Translations under genes and position numbers: made by a program | The notes under the pieces: model-generated | Told to the model about the DNA's origin: nothing | Database searches by the model: none | What the model saw: only the letters and a program-made list of their open reading frames with translations | Part shown: positions 53,183 to 62,103 of the stretch, piece after piece | How the letters are laid out: every line of letters begins with the position of its first letter | How positions within the stretch are numbered: the stretch's first letter is position 1 | Assembly: GCA_947496705.1 (NCBI GenBank) | Contig: CANMDW010000001.1 | Span: 1-64,000 of the forward strand | DNA: 64,000 bases | Reading direction: 5' to 3' | DNA from: an uncultured Aquimarina sp. | GTDB lineage: Bacteria; Bacteroidota; Bacteroidia; Flavobacteriales; Flavobacteriaceae

Positions 53183-53560
53183 ATGAAAAAAAACATGTCC
53201 TTATTTGTATTTTTTATAGGTGCCGTATCATTTTGTTTTTCACAGAATCCCGAACAAAACAAATTATTCACAATGATATATACAACTGGTGAAAAATGGA
53301 ATGATACCATTTCTACTAGCAAACAAGCCTATTTCAAAGAACATTCAGAACACCTTGTAGCGTTAAGAAAGAAAGGAGTACTTATCATGGGAGGCAGATA
53401 TTCTGACAAAGGTTTTATGATCCTTAAAGCAAAAGATATAGATGAAGCCAACGCCATTACCAGGAAAGATGTATCGGTTGTCCACAGGACATTTAAAGTT
53501 GAAATATTCGAATTCAACCCATTCTATGAAGGTTGTATAGGGAACGAGCAAAAAAATTAA
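53183..53560 (+). CDS. Exported YciI-like protein
   Basis: 125 residues. A signal peptide (MSLFVFFIGAVSFCFSQ) is followed by a YCII-related ferredoxin-like domain. The matching parts are KLFTMIYTTGEKW, then AYFKEHSEHLVALRKKGVLI, then MGGRYSDKGFMILKAKDIDE, and ending VVHRTFKVEIFEFNPF. YciI proteins are normally cytosolic, so export is notable. Enzyme activity is uncertain; the His in KEHSEHL is the usual conserved position. Confidence 0.78.
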   Translation: MKKNMSLFVFFIGAVSFCFSQNPEQNKLFTMIYTTGEKWNDTISTSKQAYFKEHSEHLVALRKKGVLIMGGRYSDKGFMILKAKDIDEANAITRKDVSVVHRTFKVEIFEFNPFYEGCIGNEQKN

Positions 53561-53901
53561 GAATATCAGTTTATAAAGGTATTATAAAAATGAGTTCTAT
53601 ATCATAGATGTTTGAAAGGTTATATTTCAACTGAAATTTAGTTAACGAAAGATCTGATTTAGAAACAAATTTAATACTGGTATATTTCCGGCCAGACACT
53701 AACTATAAACAACCTCTAAAGCCATTCATATCACTTCTAAGGGCTAGTTCATACTATATGATAGATAGATATCACCTCAAAAACATCCTTCATTAAAATA
53801 AAAACTAAGCAAATCCCTTTAGAATCAAGCCATACCATCACTATAAAACAATTGACTCATTATTGCGTTTTATAGACAGTACAAACTAAAAATGTTGTAT
53901 T
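53561..53901. other. 341-bp intergenic region with MITE fragment
   Basis: AT-rich, no gene. It contains the right-end fragment of the 159-bp element (53661-53698). Confidence 0.5.
53661..53698. mobile_element. Right-end fragment of the 159-bp MITE-like element
   Basis: AGAAACAAATTTAATACTGG, then TATATTTCCGGCCAGACA, matching the right end at 24127 with few differences. The left part is missing. The flank CTAACTAT differs from that of the fragment at 44570, so the two fragments need not be ends of one insertion. Confidence 0.75.
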
Positions 53902-54150
53902 ATGGAAACTCTGAAAAAGTGGCTGTTACTGGCTGTATTTGTAATTGCAGCAGTTGCCTGTGGTGAAAAGAAAAAAGAAGCAAAAACCACAACCAAGACG
54001 GTTGCAAAAAGTACCGCAGCAGTCACTAAAAAGAAGACTGCAACCAAAAAGCTGTCTAAAAAAGAACTTAGAAAGCTAAAGAGAGAACAAAAAAAACGAG
54101 AGCGTGAACAAAAAAGAAAAAAGCGTGAACTCGAGAATAAAAAGAAGTAA
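53902..54150 (+). CDS. Small Lys/Arg-rich lipoprotein
   Basis: 82 residues. A signal peptide with lipobox-like VAAVAC ends at Cys20, followed by GEKKKEAK. The mature 62 residues are Lys, Thr, Arg and Glu only, for the most part (KLSKKELRKLKREQKKRERE), so it should be a strongly basic, helical tail. It may bind polyanions such as nucleic acid, LPS or peptidoglycan. I do not recognise a family. It has its own terminator. Confidence 0.7.
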   Translation: METLKKWLLLAVFVIAAVACGEKKKEAKTTTKTVAKSTAAVTKKKTATKKLSKKELRKLKREQKKREREQKRKKRELENKKK

Positions 54151-54156
54151 TTAGAT

Positions 54157-54186
54157 AAAAGGCCGAATGTTAACATTCGGCCTTTT
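54157..54186 (+). terminator. Terminator after the Lys-rich lipoprotein
   Basis: Perfect palindrome AAAAGGCCGAATGTT and its complement, ending in a T run. Confidence 0.85.
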
Positions 54187-54250
54187 TTAGTTCCTGCCTG
54201 CTGAAATAAAAAGTCTTAATTTTCTTAACAGCTAATTCAAACAATAAATG

Positions 54251-54482
54251 GAAGTGATTTAAACTTTTTCGCTTCAATCAAAAAAGTTTTGTATGTTCGC
54301 AATCACCCATATAAAGTGTTTTCTTCTCCCTTTAGTCCCGATAGCTATCGGGAGGGGTCAAAAAAGAAAATACAGAAAATTCCATTATTTACCCTTAGCC
54401 CTAAAGGGAATAACGGAATTTTCTATAATTTAAAAGATTGCTTGAGTGATTGCGGACATACAGAAAAAGTTTAAATCACTTC
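54251..54482. repeat. 232-bp nested inverted-repeat element
   Basis: Outer arms GAAGTGATTTAAACTTTTTC (54251-54270) and its perfect complement (54463-54482). Second arms are TATGTTCGCAATCAC (54292-54306) and a 14/15 match (54446-54460). Inside are the palindrome TCCCGATAGCTATCGGGA (54336-54353) and an imperfect hairpin GAAAATTCC ... GGAATTTTC (about 54375-54423). No coding frame of note. It looks like a palindromic mobile element. The 30274-30321 repeat is its arm pair alone. Confidence 0.8.
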
Positions 54483-54584
54483 ATGGAATAAGAGCCCTAT
54501 TTAACACGGCATCTCATTGTTTGTGAAACATTTAACACTTTAATGTGATATATTTATAGGTCATCATTAAATCACATACATTTT

Positions 54585-57500
54585 ATGAGGGTTTACATTA
54601 CAATACTACTATACGTAAGCTCATTAATTACCTATGGGCAGGCTATTACCGGAAAAGTTACTGATGCTTTTGGTACATCACTTCCTGGTGTTTCGATAGC
54701 AGTCGAGGGAAAAAATACTGGTGTAATTACCGATTTTGATGGTAATTATTCGATTAATGCCATCCAGGGAGAGGTTTTGGTGTTTACCTTTTTAGGCCTA
54801 CAGACCCAAAAAGTAACTGTAGGAAGTAACCAGGTGATCGACATTACCATGCAGGAGGATGTTGCACAGCTCGACGAAGTTGTTGTTACTGCGCTGGGAG
54901 TAGAAAAAGAAAAACGCTCTCTGGGATATGCTATTCAGAGTTTAAAAGCCGATGAGATTACTCGGGGAGGCAACCCCGATGCACTCCGTTCCATACAAGG
55001 TAAAGTTGCAGGGGTAAACATTACCAATACCAGTGGTGCTGCAGGAGCAGGCTCTAATATTGTGATCAGAGGGATTACTTCACTAGACCCAACATCCAAT
55101 AATCAACCACTTTTTATCATTGACGGGATTCCTATAAGCAACGATGCTCCTACAGGTAACCTACTACCTAGTACGGGATCTAATGCACCATCTATAGGAG
55201 GAGTACCATCTTCTTCAGAACAATTTTCTTTTACCAATCGTGCACAGGATATCAATCCTAACGATATTGCAGACATATCTATTCTTAAGGGACCTGCAGC
55301 GACAGCATTATATGGTCTTCGTGCGGCAAATGGTGTAGTAATTATTACTACCAAAAGAGGACAACAAGGAGAGGTTAAGTTTAATCTGAGAAACACCTTT
55401 GGCTGGAGTAGGGTAAATAAAGTACCAGAGGTACAAAAAAAATGGAGAGAAGGTAGAGGCGGGCAAATTGTTTCGGTTCCCAATGATAATGCACCTACCG
55501 GGTATGATTATCTGGATGGAAGAAGGTTTGGTTTTTGGACCCTGGGGCCAGAATATGCCCCCGGAGAACCCATTTATGATAACTTTCAGGACTTGTTTGA
55601 GAACGCTTTTACTACCAATACTACTTTTAGCGGCAGCGGAGGAAACGAAAAATACAGGTATTATAGTTCTGTTTCAGGGGCCTATGATGGCGGGATTGTG
55701 CCCAATACCGATTTTAGCAGAGTAAACCTAAAACTTTCGGGTAATATTAGTGTGACCGATAAGTTTTTAATAGATCCCTCGATATCATACATTGTAACAG
55801 ACGGAAGATTGCCTAATGGGGGTGATAAATCCATTATGAGTTCGTTGTCTTTTTGGACTCCTACTTTTGATGTGAATGATTATTTATTGCCCAATGGAGG
55901 AGAACGGGATTATAGTAATGGAATTATCGATAATCCCAGGTATTTTGCCGAGGTAAGTTATCTGGATAGCCGTAATAACAGGCTTTTGGCCAATACCAGA
56001 TTTAAATATGAGATTAATGACTGGGCAAAAGTTGAATATCAAATAGGTATAGATAACTATCATGATAACAGGGAGCGTTTTGTACCCCCCGATGTAGATG
56101 TGGGTACAGCAACCAATGGATTTATTGTGAGGGAAGCAATAAACTATAACGAACTAACATCCAATCTGTATCTCACCCTCACCAAAGAATTTAATGAAGA
56201 CCTAAAAGCCTCTTTTTTAGTGGGAAATCAGATTTCAGACATAGAGCAACGACGTGTTACCAATCGGGCCGAAGGACTGAATCCAAACAATCAGCCAGCA
56301 TTTGCAGAAGCAGATAATTTCTTTGATGATAGCAGAGAATCCCAAAGACGTATCATTGGCCTTTTTGGAGATTTACAACTAGAATATAAAAACACACTTT
56401 TTTTAAATGTTACAGGAAGGAATGACTGGTCTTCTACCTTACCAAAGGATAACCGAAGTTTTTTCTACCCTTCGGCAAATTTGAGTTATATACTTTCTCA
56501 AACACTGGAAGATACTGAGGCATTACCCGATTTTTTGTCGTTTGCCAAGCTTAGAGCTTCCTATGCCGAAGTTGGTAAAGATGCCCCTCCGGCATCTATC
56601 GGTGTATTTTATGATCAACCGCTTAATTTTCCTTTTGGCACAGTAGGAGGCGCTTCGCAATTATTGGCTGGTGGATCTGAAGGGTTAAAACCAGAGCGTA
56701 CTTCGGCAATCGAGTTTGGGGGAGAGTTTAAATTTTTTGAGAATCGCTTCGGGATAGATTTTGCATATTATGAAGAACGTAGTAAAGATCAAATTGTAAA
56801 TGTCCCCGTGGCTCAAAGTTCGGGGTTTAATACTTTTTTGTTGAATGCAGGTGAGATTAAAAATATAGGATATGAAGTTTTGGTTAATACTTCACCAATT
56901 AAAACTAAGGATTTTTCGTGGGATATTATTCTCAATTGGTCACAGGTAGAAGGAGAAGTGTTGTCTTTACCAGAGCAATTAGATGAAATTATCTTTGTCG
57001 ATAGTGGTTTTACCGGAGTGATTTCGAAAGTTGTTGTTGGAGGCTCACCCGGTGATCTATTTGGGTATATCTATAATTATGATGACAATGGTAATTTGAT
57101 TATTGCAGATGATGGTTTCCCTAGGATCAATACTACAGAACGGGTAAAGGTAGGGAATGCTTTCCCCGACTGGTTAGGAAGCATTAATAGCACTGTGCGA
57201 TGGAAAGGGCTTTCATTTTCTTTTCTCCTGGAAAGAAAACAAGGAGGAGACCTCTATGATTCGGGTCAGCGCAATGGCATTAGAAACGGAATCTTAGAAA
57301 TTACAGAACCCAGAGAAGTAGAGATGGTATTTGATGGTATTTTAGAAAACGGAAGCCCTAACACAACACCAGTTTTAATCGATGAGAACTATTACCGAAG
57401 CTCCAGCATTTACAACAGAGCTTCAGAGGTTTTAGTGCAGGATGCTTCCTGGTGGCGTTTGCGTAATGTGACTTTGTCTTACGATCTTCCTTCCAAAATG

Positions 57501-57689
57501 TTATCCAAAACACCTTTTGAGCATATCAATGTGAGCTTTACCGGAAACAACCTTTGGTTGGATACTCCTTTCCGGGGGTATGATCCAGAGGGAAGTCAGT
57601 TTAGTGCAGGAACAAATGCCTATGGGTTTACAGGGCTCAATATTCCGTCTACTAAGAGTTATCAGTTTGGTATTAATATAAACTTCTAA
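54585..57689 (+). CDS. SusC/RagA-type TonB-dependent outer-membrane transporter
   Basis: 1034 residues. Signal peptide MRVYITILLYVSSLITYGQ. The carboxypeptidase-regulatory-like domain covers about 20-95 (ITGKVTDAFGTSLPGVSIAV). A TonB-box-like DEVVVTALG opens the plug (about 105-245), with the SusC signature DIADISILKGPAATALYGLR followed by AANGVVIITTKRG. The barrel runs to the end (SYQFGININF). It imports oligomers bound by its SusD partner, which follows 5 bases later. No glycosidase, lyase or protease gene is adjacent, so the substrate is unknown. Confidence 0.95.
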   Translation: MRVYITILLYVSSLITYGQAITGKVTDAFGTSLPGVSIAVEGKNTGVITDFDGNYSINAIQGEVLVFTFLGLQTQKVTVGSNQVIDITMQEDVAQLDEVVVTALGVEKEKRSLGYAIQSLKADEITRGGNPDALRSIQGKVAGVNITNTSGAAGAGSNIVIRGITSLDPTSNNQPLFIIDGIPISNDAPTGNLLPSTGSNAPSIGGVPSSSEQFSFTNRAQDINPNDIADISILKGPAATALYGLRAANGVVIITTKRGQQGEVKFNLRNTFGWSRVNKVPEVQKKWREGRGGQIVSVPNDNAPTGYDYLDGRRFGFWTLGPEYAPGEPIYDNFQDLFENAFTTNTTFSGSGGNEKYRYYSSVSGAYDGGIVPNTDFSRVNLKLSGNISVTDKFLIDPSISYIVTDGRLPNGGDKSIMSSLSFWTPTFDVNDYLLPNGGERDYSNGIIDNPRYFAEVSYLDSRNNRLLANTRFKYEINDWAKVEYQIGIDNYHDNRERFVPPDVDVGTATNGFIVREAINYNELTSNLYLTLTKEFNEDLKASFLVGNQISDIEQRRVTNRAEGLNPNNQPAFAEADNFFDDSRESQRRIIGLFGDLQLEYKNTLFLNVTGRNDWSSTLPKDNRSFFYPSANLSYILSQTLEDTEALPDFLSFAKLRASYAEVGKDAPPASIGVFYDQPLNFPFGTVGGASQLLAGGSEGLKPERTSAIEFGGEFKFFENRFGIDFAYYEERSKDQIVNVPVAQSSGFNTFLLNAGEIKNIGYEVLVNTSPIKTKDFSWDIILNWSQVEGEVLSLPEQLDEIIFVDSGFTGVISKVVVGGSPGDLFGYIYNYDDNGNLIIADDGFPRINTTERVKVGNAFPDWLGSINSTVRWKGLSFSFLLERKQGGDLYDSGQRNGIRNGILEITEPREVEMVFDGILENGSPNTTPVLIDENYYRSSSIYNRASEVLVQDASWWRLRNVTLSYDLPSKMLSKTPFEHINVSFTGNNLWLDTPFRGYDPEGSQFSAGTNAYGFTGLNIPSTKSYQFGININF

Positions 57690-57694
57690 AAGCG

Positions 57695-59197
57695 ATGAAA
57701 AATTTAAAACATATACTACTTATGGGTTTTCTGATCTACTTAGGTTGTGATGATTCCCTCGATGTGAACGATGATCCCAATGTTTCGGTATTTGAAGATT
57801 TAGAGCCAAAAGATCTATTGCCTACCGCTGCTTTTTATACTTCAGAAGCGCATTATCAGATTGCAGTAGATATCTGCCAATACTCACAACAATTAGCATC
57901 GTACTTTTCTCCCGGTACCGATACTCAGGAAGAAATTCAAATATCCTTTGGCTGGAGGGCTATTTATCTCGATGCATTAAGCGACATCAAAACATTGGTT
58001 TTGCTCGCTGAAAGGGATAATACATCTACCTATCTGGGGATTGCCAAAATATTGCAGGCAATAAACCTGGGATTGGCTACCGATCAATGGGGAGATATTC
58101 CTTTTTCTGAAGGCCTCGCCGGAGAAGATAATTTTACACCTATGTATGATCCACAGCAGGAGATTTATGAAACTATGAATAGATTATTGAATGAAGCGAT
58201 TCTATTATTGCAGGAAACCGATACTTCTGGTTTAACTTTGGGCGAAGACGATCTTATTTTTGGTGGTGATATTAGCAAATGGATCAAAACAGCCTATGCA
58301 TTCAAGGCAAAATATGCAATTCACCTTACCGAAGTAGACCAACAAACGGCAGTGACTGATGCCTTAACGCATATTGCCAATGCTTTTACATCCAACGAGG
58401 ATGATTTTCAACTATTTTATACTACCCGAAACTTTAATCCCTGGCATCGTGAGGTGGTACTCCCTAATAATACGGGTAACCTTTCGGTATTGTTGTCTGA
58501 TCAGCTGGTGAGTATGATGGATGGAACCACTTTTCCTTTTAATTCAATAGCTGTAGATCCAAGATTAGAATTATACGGATCATTATCAGAAAAAGAGACA
58601 GAATTTTTGGGAGCCATCAACGGCAGCGAGGGTATTCATCAATTTGCAGCAACTCCAGAGGATGACAATATTCCTGCAACGGCAGACTTGGGTACCGATG
58701 ATTTTTATTCTTCTCAGACAGCTCCTGTAGTAATGATGAGCTATGCAGAGCTAAAATTTATAGAAGCAGAAGCTTTGTTTTTGCAAAATGGCGGAAATGA
58801 AACTTCTGTAGGAACCACTCAGCAAGCATATGATGCATATTTGGAAGGGATTAGCGCCCATATGAATAAATTGGGCATTGCAGGATCTGATAGTAATGCT
58901 TATATAACAGACATATCTGTAGGTGTTGGAGCAGGAAACCTCACTCTGGCATTGATTATGCGGGAAAAAAATATTGCTACGTTTTTAAATGCTGAATCTT
59001 TTGTAGACCTACGGCGTTATGATTTTGATCCTAATGTATTTATCGGATTGGAGCTACCAGTTAACCATGAAGAAACCCTGAACGGGCAATGGGTACGAAG
59101 AGCTCAATATCCCTCGACAGAACAAACCCGAAACGGAGAAGCTGTTGAAGAAGCACAGCGATCTATTGATACCGGTGTTTGGTGGGATAGAGATTAA
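57695..59197 (+). CDS. SusD/RagB-like surface lipoprotein
   Basis: 500 residues. The lipoprotein signal is MKNLKHILLMGFLIYLGC, then DDSLDVNDDPN, an acidic export signal. Tetratricopeptide-like helices typical of the SusD-like_2 group follow (YLGIAKILQAINLGLATDQW, GDIPFSEGL, WIKTAYAFKAKYAIHL, and the conserved C-terminal REKNIATFLNAESFVDLRRY). It caps the SusC barrel and binds the nutrient. Pair spacing of 5 bases indicates one operon. Confidence 0.94.
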   Translation: MKNLKHILLMGFLIYLGCDDSLDVNDDPNVSVFEDLEPKDLLPTAAFYTSEAHYQIAVDICQYSQQLASYFSPGTDTQEEIQISFGWRAIYLDALSDIKTLVLLAERDNTSTYLGIAKILQAINLGLATDQWGDIPFSEGLAGEDNFTPMYDPQQEIYETMNRLLNEAILLLQETDTSGLTLGEDDLIFGGDISKWIKTAYAFKAKYAIHLTEVDQQTAVTDALTHIANAFTSNEDDFQLFYTTRNFNPWHREVVLPNNTGNLSVLLSDQLVSMMDGTTFPFNSIAVDPRLELYGSLSEKETEFLGAINGSEGIHQFAATPEDDNIPATADLGTDDFYSSQTAPVVMMSYAELKFIEAEALFLQNGGNETSVGTTQQAYDAYLEGISAHMNKLGIAGSDSNAYITDISVGVGAGNLTLALIMREKNIATFLNAESFVDLRRYDFDPNVFIGLELPVNHEETLNGQWVRRAQYPSTEQTRNGEAVEEAQRSIDTGVWWDRD

Positions 59198-59223
59198 GAA
59201 CTCAAGATAGGTTCTTTAGATCA

Positions 59224-59835
59224 CTACAATATTTGCACTAGATCTGTTGCAATATTTGCACCTTTATCTTTATTGTACCAAACCTGCAAATCTTGTTTGA
59301 ACTGAGGATCCAGGCTACCGTATTTGGCTTTGTATTCATGTACCATTTGCGTGGCAACAGAAGGCCGGGGTCCCCAGGAATTTAGTACTTTTTTATTCTG
59401 AGTATCATACGCTATTAATTTGGGTATAGCTTTTCCTCCATTCGTCAGGAAATTCTTCATCAATTCATCATGATCATCTCTTGAAATAATCTTTAAATCA
59501 ATCCCTTCGTTCAATGCAGCCAGCTTATTGATCATAGGCAAGGATTGCGCAGCATCACCACACCAGCCTTCGGTCAATACCAACCAGGTAACCCTGGTGT
59601 TGGCATGTATAAAAGTCTGCTCAACAGCTGCATCAATTTTTAAGGTTTTATCCAATCGTTTCATTCTGCGATCATTAAGTATACTATAATTTGTTAGTGC
59701 TTCAGATTGCTCATGGCCGGTAGATCTCCCTTCTGCCAATAAATCACTTACTAATTTTTTATATGCTGCATAGGTATATGAATCTGCAATTCCCTGCTCA
59801 ATTAATTCGTTTACTGTCATTGTTGATATTTCCAT
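59224..59835 (-). CDS. Thioredoxin-like protein with WCGDAAQ active-site variant
   Basis: 203 residues; ATG at 59835 or 59820. The centre is a thioredoxin fold with VTWLVLTEGWCGDAAQSLPM: the second Cys of CxxC is replaced, leaving one Cys (CGDA). LKIISRDDHDELMKNFLTNG and the cis-Pro region GKAIPKLIAYD follow. This matches the Thioredoxin_9-like family. Without CxxC it cannot work as a normal oxidoreductase. There is no signal peptide. The stop is 27 bases from the end of the SusD gene, in converging orientation. Confidence 0.85.
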   Translation of the reverse strand: MEISTMTVNELIEQGIADSYTYAAYKKLVSDLLAEGRSTGHEQSEALTNYSILNDRRMKRLDKTLKIDAAVEQTFIHANTRVTWLVLTEGWCGDAAQSLPMINKLAALNEGIDLKIISRDDHDELMKNFLTNGGKAIPKLIAYDTQNKKVLNSWGPRPSVATQMVHEYKAKYGSLDPQFKQDLQVWYNKDKGANIATDLVQIL

Positions 59836-59959
59836 AATTTCGTCCTGAGATATATACTAGTAGGACGTATCTTATTCTTAATACTTACAGCATATAAATC
59901 TCTGCGAATGTAATGAACTCATCTGGAGTTATTATATTTACTATCTCAAAAATATACCT

Positions 59960-60523
59960 ATGCAAAAACACAGATGTGGATGGTGTATTGGTGATCCTTT
60001 ATATGAGGCCTATCACGATCAGGAGTGGGGAACACCTTTGCACGACGAACAACGGTTATTTGAATTTTTGGTTCTGGAAACATTTCAGGCGGGATTAAGC
60101 TGGATCACTATTTTGCGAAAAAGAGAAAATTTCAGGGCAGCTTTTGATAATTTTGATTATACCATTATTGCAAACTATACAGAAGCTAAAAAGCAAGAAT
60201 TACTTCAAAACGCAGGAATTATTCGTAATAAACTGAAGGTAAACTCAGCAATCTCCAATGCGCAACACTTTATGAAAATTCAAGAGGAATTTGGTAGTTT
60301 TGACGCCTATATCTGGGGTTTTGTTGATAGAAAACCTATTCAAAACAGTTGGAAACATCATAAAGAATGCCCTGCTACTACCGAAATTTCAGATCGTATA
60401 AGCAAAGACCTAAAAAAACGCGGATTTACATTTGTAGGTTCTACGGTACTATATGCTTTTATGCAAGCCATTGGGATGGTCAATGATCATGTAGTGGGTT
60501 GTTTTCGGTATAAAGAAGTTTGA
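59960..60523 (+). CDS. tag: DNA-3-methyladenine glycosylase I
   Basis: 187 residues with the family start RCGWCIGDPLYEAYHDQEWG and zinc ligands Cys, His and Cys (about residues 4-19 and the C-terminal HVVGCFRY). The FEFLVLETFQAGLSWITILR helix and the FWGF-like WGFVDRKPI also fit. It removes 3-methyladenine from DNA in base-excision repair. It is convergent with upp, with almost no spacer (3 bases). Confidence 0.95.
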   Translation: MQKHRCGWCIGDPLYEAYHDQEWGTPLHDEQRLFEFLVLETFQAGLSWITILRKRENFRAAFDNFDYTIIANYTEAKKQELLQNAGIIRNKLKVNSAISNAQHFMKIQEEFGSFDAYIWGFVDRKPIQNSWKHHKECPATTEISDRISKDLKKRGFTFVGSTVLYAFMQAIGMVNDHVVGCFRYKEV

Positions 60524-60526
60524 TCT

Positions 60527-61180
60527 TTATAATTTTATTCCAAAAGATAAGTCTCCGGCATCTCCCAGGCCGGGAATAATATAGCCTCTATTGCTTAATT
60601 TTTCATCTACGGCAGCAATCCATAAATGTGTATGCTCCGGAAATACCTTTTTAGCATATGCAATACCCTCAACAGAACCAATCACCGAAACGATATGAAC
60701 CTGTTTTGGTACTCCATGTCCTTTCATTGCCCCAAAAGTGTTCTCCAATGTTTTACCGGTAGCCAACATCGGGTCGGCTAGAATTAACGTTTTGTCTTGT
60801 ACTATTGGCGAGGCCAGATATTTTACAACGATATCAAAATCATCATCATCGTTGTGATGATCTCTATATGCCGAAATAAATGCATTCTCGGCACTATCAA
60901 AATAATTTAGCAACCCCTGGTGTAAAGGCAATCCCGCTCTAAGAACAGCACACAATACCAGTTCATTTTTGGGTACCAGAACTTCTTTGGCCCCTAATGG
61001 GGTCTGAACGGTGCAGGTTTCATAATCCAGGGTTTTACTAAGCTCATAACTCAGGATTTCTCCTATGCGCTCTATATTCTTCCTAAAACGCATAGCATCT
61101 TTTTGTATTTCAGAATCTCTAAGCTCTAAAATAAATTGATTTAAAATTGAATTTTCTAACCCTATATTATGAATGATCAT
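60527..61180 (-). CDS. upp: Uracil phosphoribosyltransferase
   Basis: About 217 residues from the ATG at 61178-61180 (MIIHNIGLENSILNQ); a GTG 21 bases out is less likely. The PRPP-binding motif is LILADPMLATGKTLE and the uracil-binding end is SNRGYIIPGLGDAGDLSFG. CAVLRAGLPLHQGLL is also conserved. It makes UMP from uracil and PRPP in pyrimidine salvage. It lies on the same strand as aat, about 50 bases after it. Confidence 0.95.
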   Translation of the reverse strand: MIIHNIGLENSILNQFILELRDSEIQKDAMRFRKNIERIGEILSYELSKTLDYETCTVQTPLGAKEVLVPKNELVLCAVLRAGLPLHQGLLNYFDSAENAFISAYRDHHNDDDDFDIVVKYLASPIVQDKTLILADPMLATGKTLENTFGAMKGHGVPKQVHIVSVIGSVEGIAYAKKVFPEHTHLWIAAVDEKLSNRGYIIPGLGDAGDLSFGIKL

Positions 61181-61232
61181 GTGTGATATATTTTTAAACA
61201 CGCTAAAAACCCAGCGTTAATTTATAATGAAC

Positions 61233-61883
61233 TCATCCTGAGTTCAATGTTAAATACGTAAGAAACTCTTTTCTCGGGATTTCTCTGGCCCCAAAACTAG
61301 CCAAATGATCTGTGTATACCTGGCAGTCGATCAGCCGTACCTCTTTTTGCCTAAGCCACTCGACTAATTTAATAAAACCATATTTGGATGCATTGCTTAC
61401 CTTAGCAAACATGCTTTCGCCGCAAAACACTTTTTTATCCTCTAGCCAAACTCCATATACCCCCGCAACCAAGGCGGTGTTTTCCCAAACCTCGACAGAG
61501 GCAGCAAATCCCAGTTGGTGCAATTTTATATAGGCTTCCTGCATATCTTTTGTGATCCAGGTACCTTTCTGGCTGGGACGTTTGAAAGCTGCACAGTTTT
61601 TTATCACATTTTCAAAATCTTTATTAAATGTGACTTCAAATCGATTTTTACGAATCAGCTGGCGCATACTTTTACTTACATGAAGTTCCTGAGGGAAAAG
61701 CACCATTCTGGGATCTGGGCTAAACCACAAAATAGGTTGCCCCTCATTATACCAGGGAAAAATCCCTCTATGGTACGCTTCTAATAAACGTGCTGTAGAA
61801 AGATCCCCGCCCAGAGCCAGTAATCCATCAATATCTGCATAGGCAACCGGTGGAAATTGTATCGAATCTGTAAGAATATACAA
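61233..61883 (-). CDS. aat: Leucyl/phenylalanyl-tRNA--protein transferase
   Basis: About 216 residues. The family usually begins M-Y-x-L-T, so I choose the TTG at 61881-61883 (YILTDSIQFPP); a TTG at 61904 is the other choice, and no ATG is available. Motifs: DGLLALGGDLSTARLLEAYHRG, IFPWYNEGQPILWFSPDPRM, GTWITKDMQEAY, GVYGVWLEDKKVFCGESMFA and LIDCQVYTDHLASFGAREIP. It adds Leu or Phe to N-terminal Lys/Arg of proteins for N-end-rule degradation. Confidence 0.94.
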   Translation of the reverse strand: MYILTDSIQFPPVAYADIDGLLALGGDLSTARLLEAYHRGIFPWYNEGQPILWFSPDPRMVLFPQELHVSKSMRQLIRKNRFEVTFNKDFENVIKNCAAFKRPSQKGTWITKDMQEAYIKLHQLGFAASVEVWENTALVAGVYGVWLEDKKVFCGESMFAKVSNASKYGFIKLVEWLRQKEVRLIDCQVYTDHLASFGAREIPRKEFLTYLTLNSG

Positions 61884-62035
61884 AATATATAAACGTTTAT
61901 GCAACGTTAAATATCAATCAGTTGTTTGAATTGACCAAAAAAATTACAATCTTTGTTAAGACCTTTTAAGATAAATTTTGTTCATCATTGCTTTTTTGAG
62001 TTTTTTTAGAAGGTTAACCTAAAACCACAATAATG

Positions 62036-62066
62036 AAAAGTCCGATATTTTTGGTATCGGACTTTT
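62036..62066 (-). terminator. Terminator of the flavin reductase-DUF3127 transcript
   Basis: AAAAGTCCGATA / TATCGGACTTTT, a 12-bp stem with a 7-base loop, 38 bases after the DUF3127 stop. Symmetric runs on both sides. Confidence 0.75.
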
Positions 62067-62103
62067 TGCTTTTTATCAAAGATGTTTTCTATTTGAAATC
62101 AAC

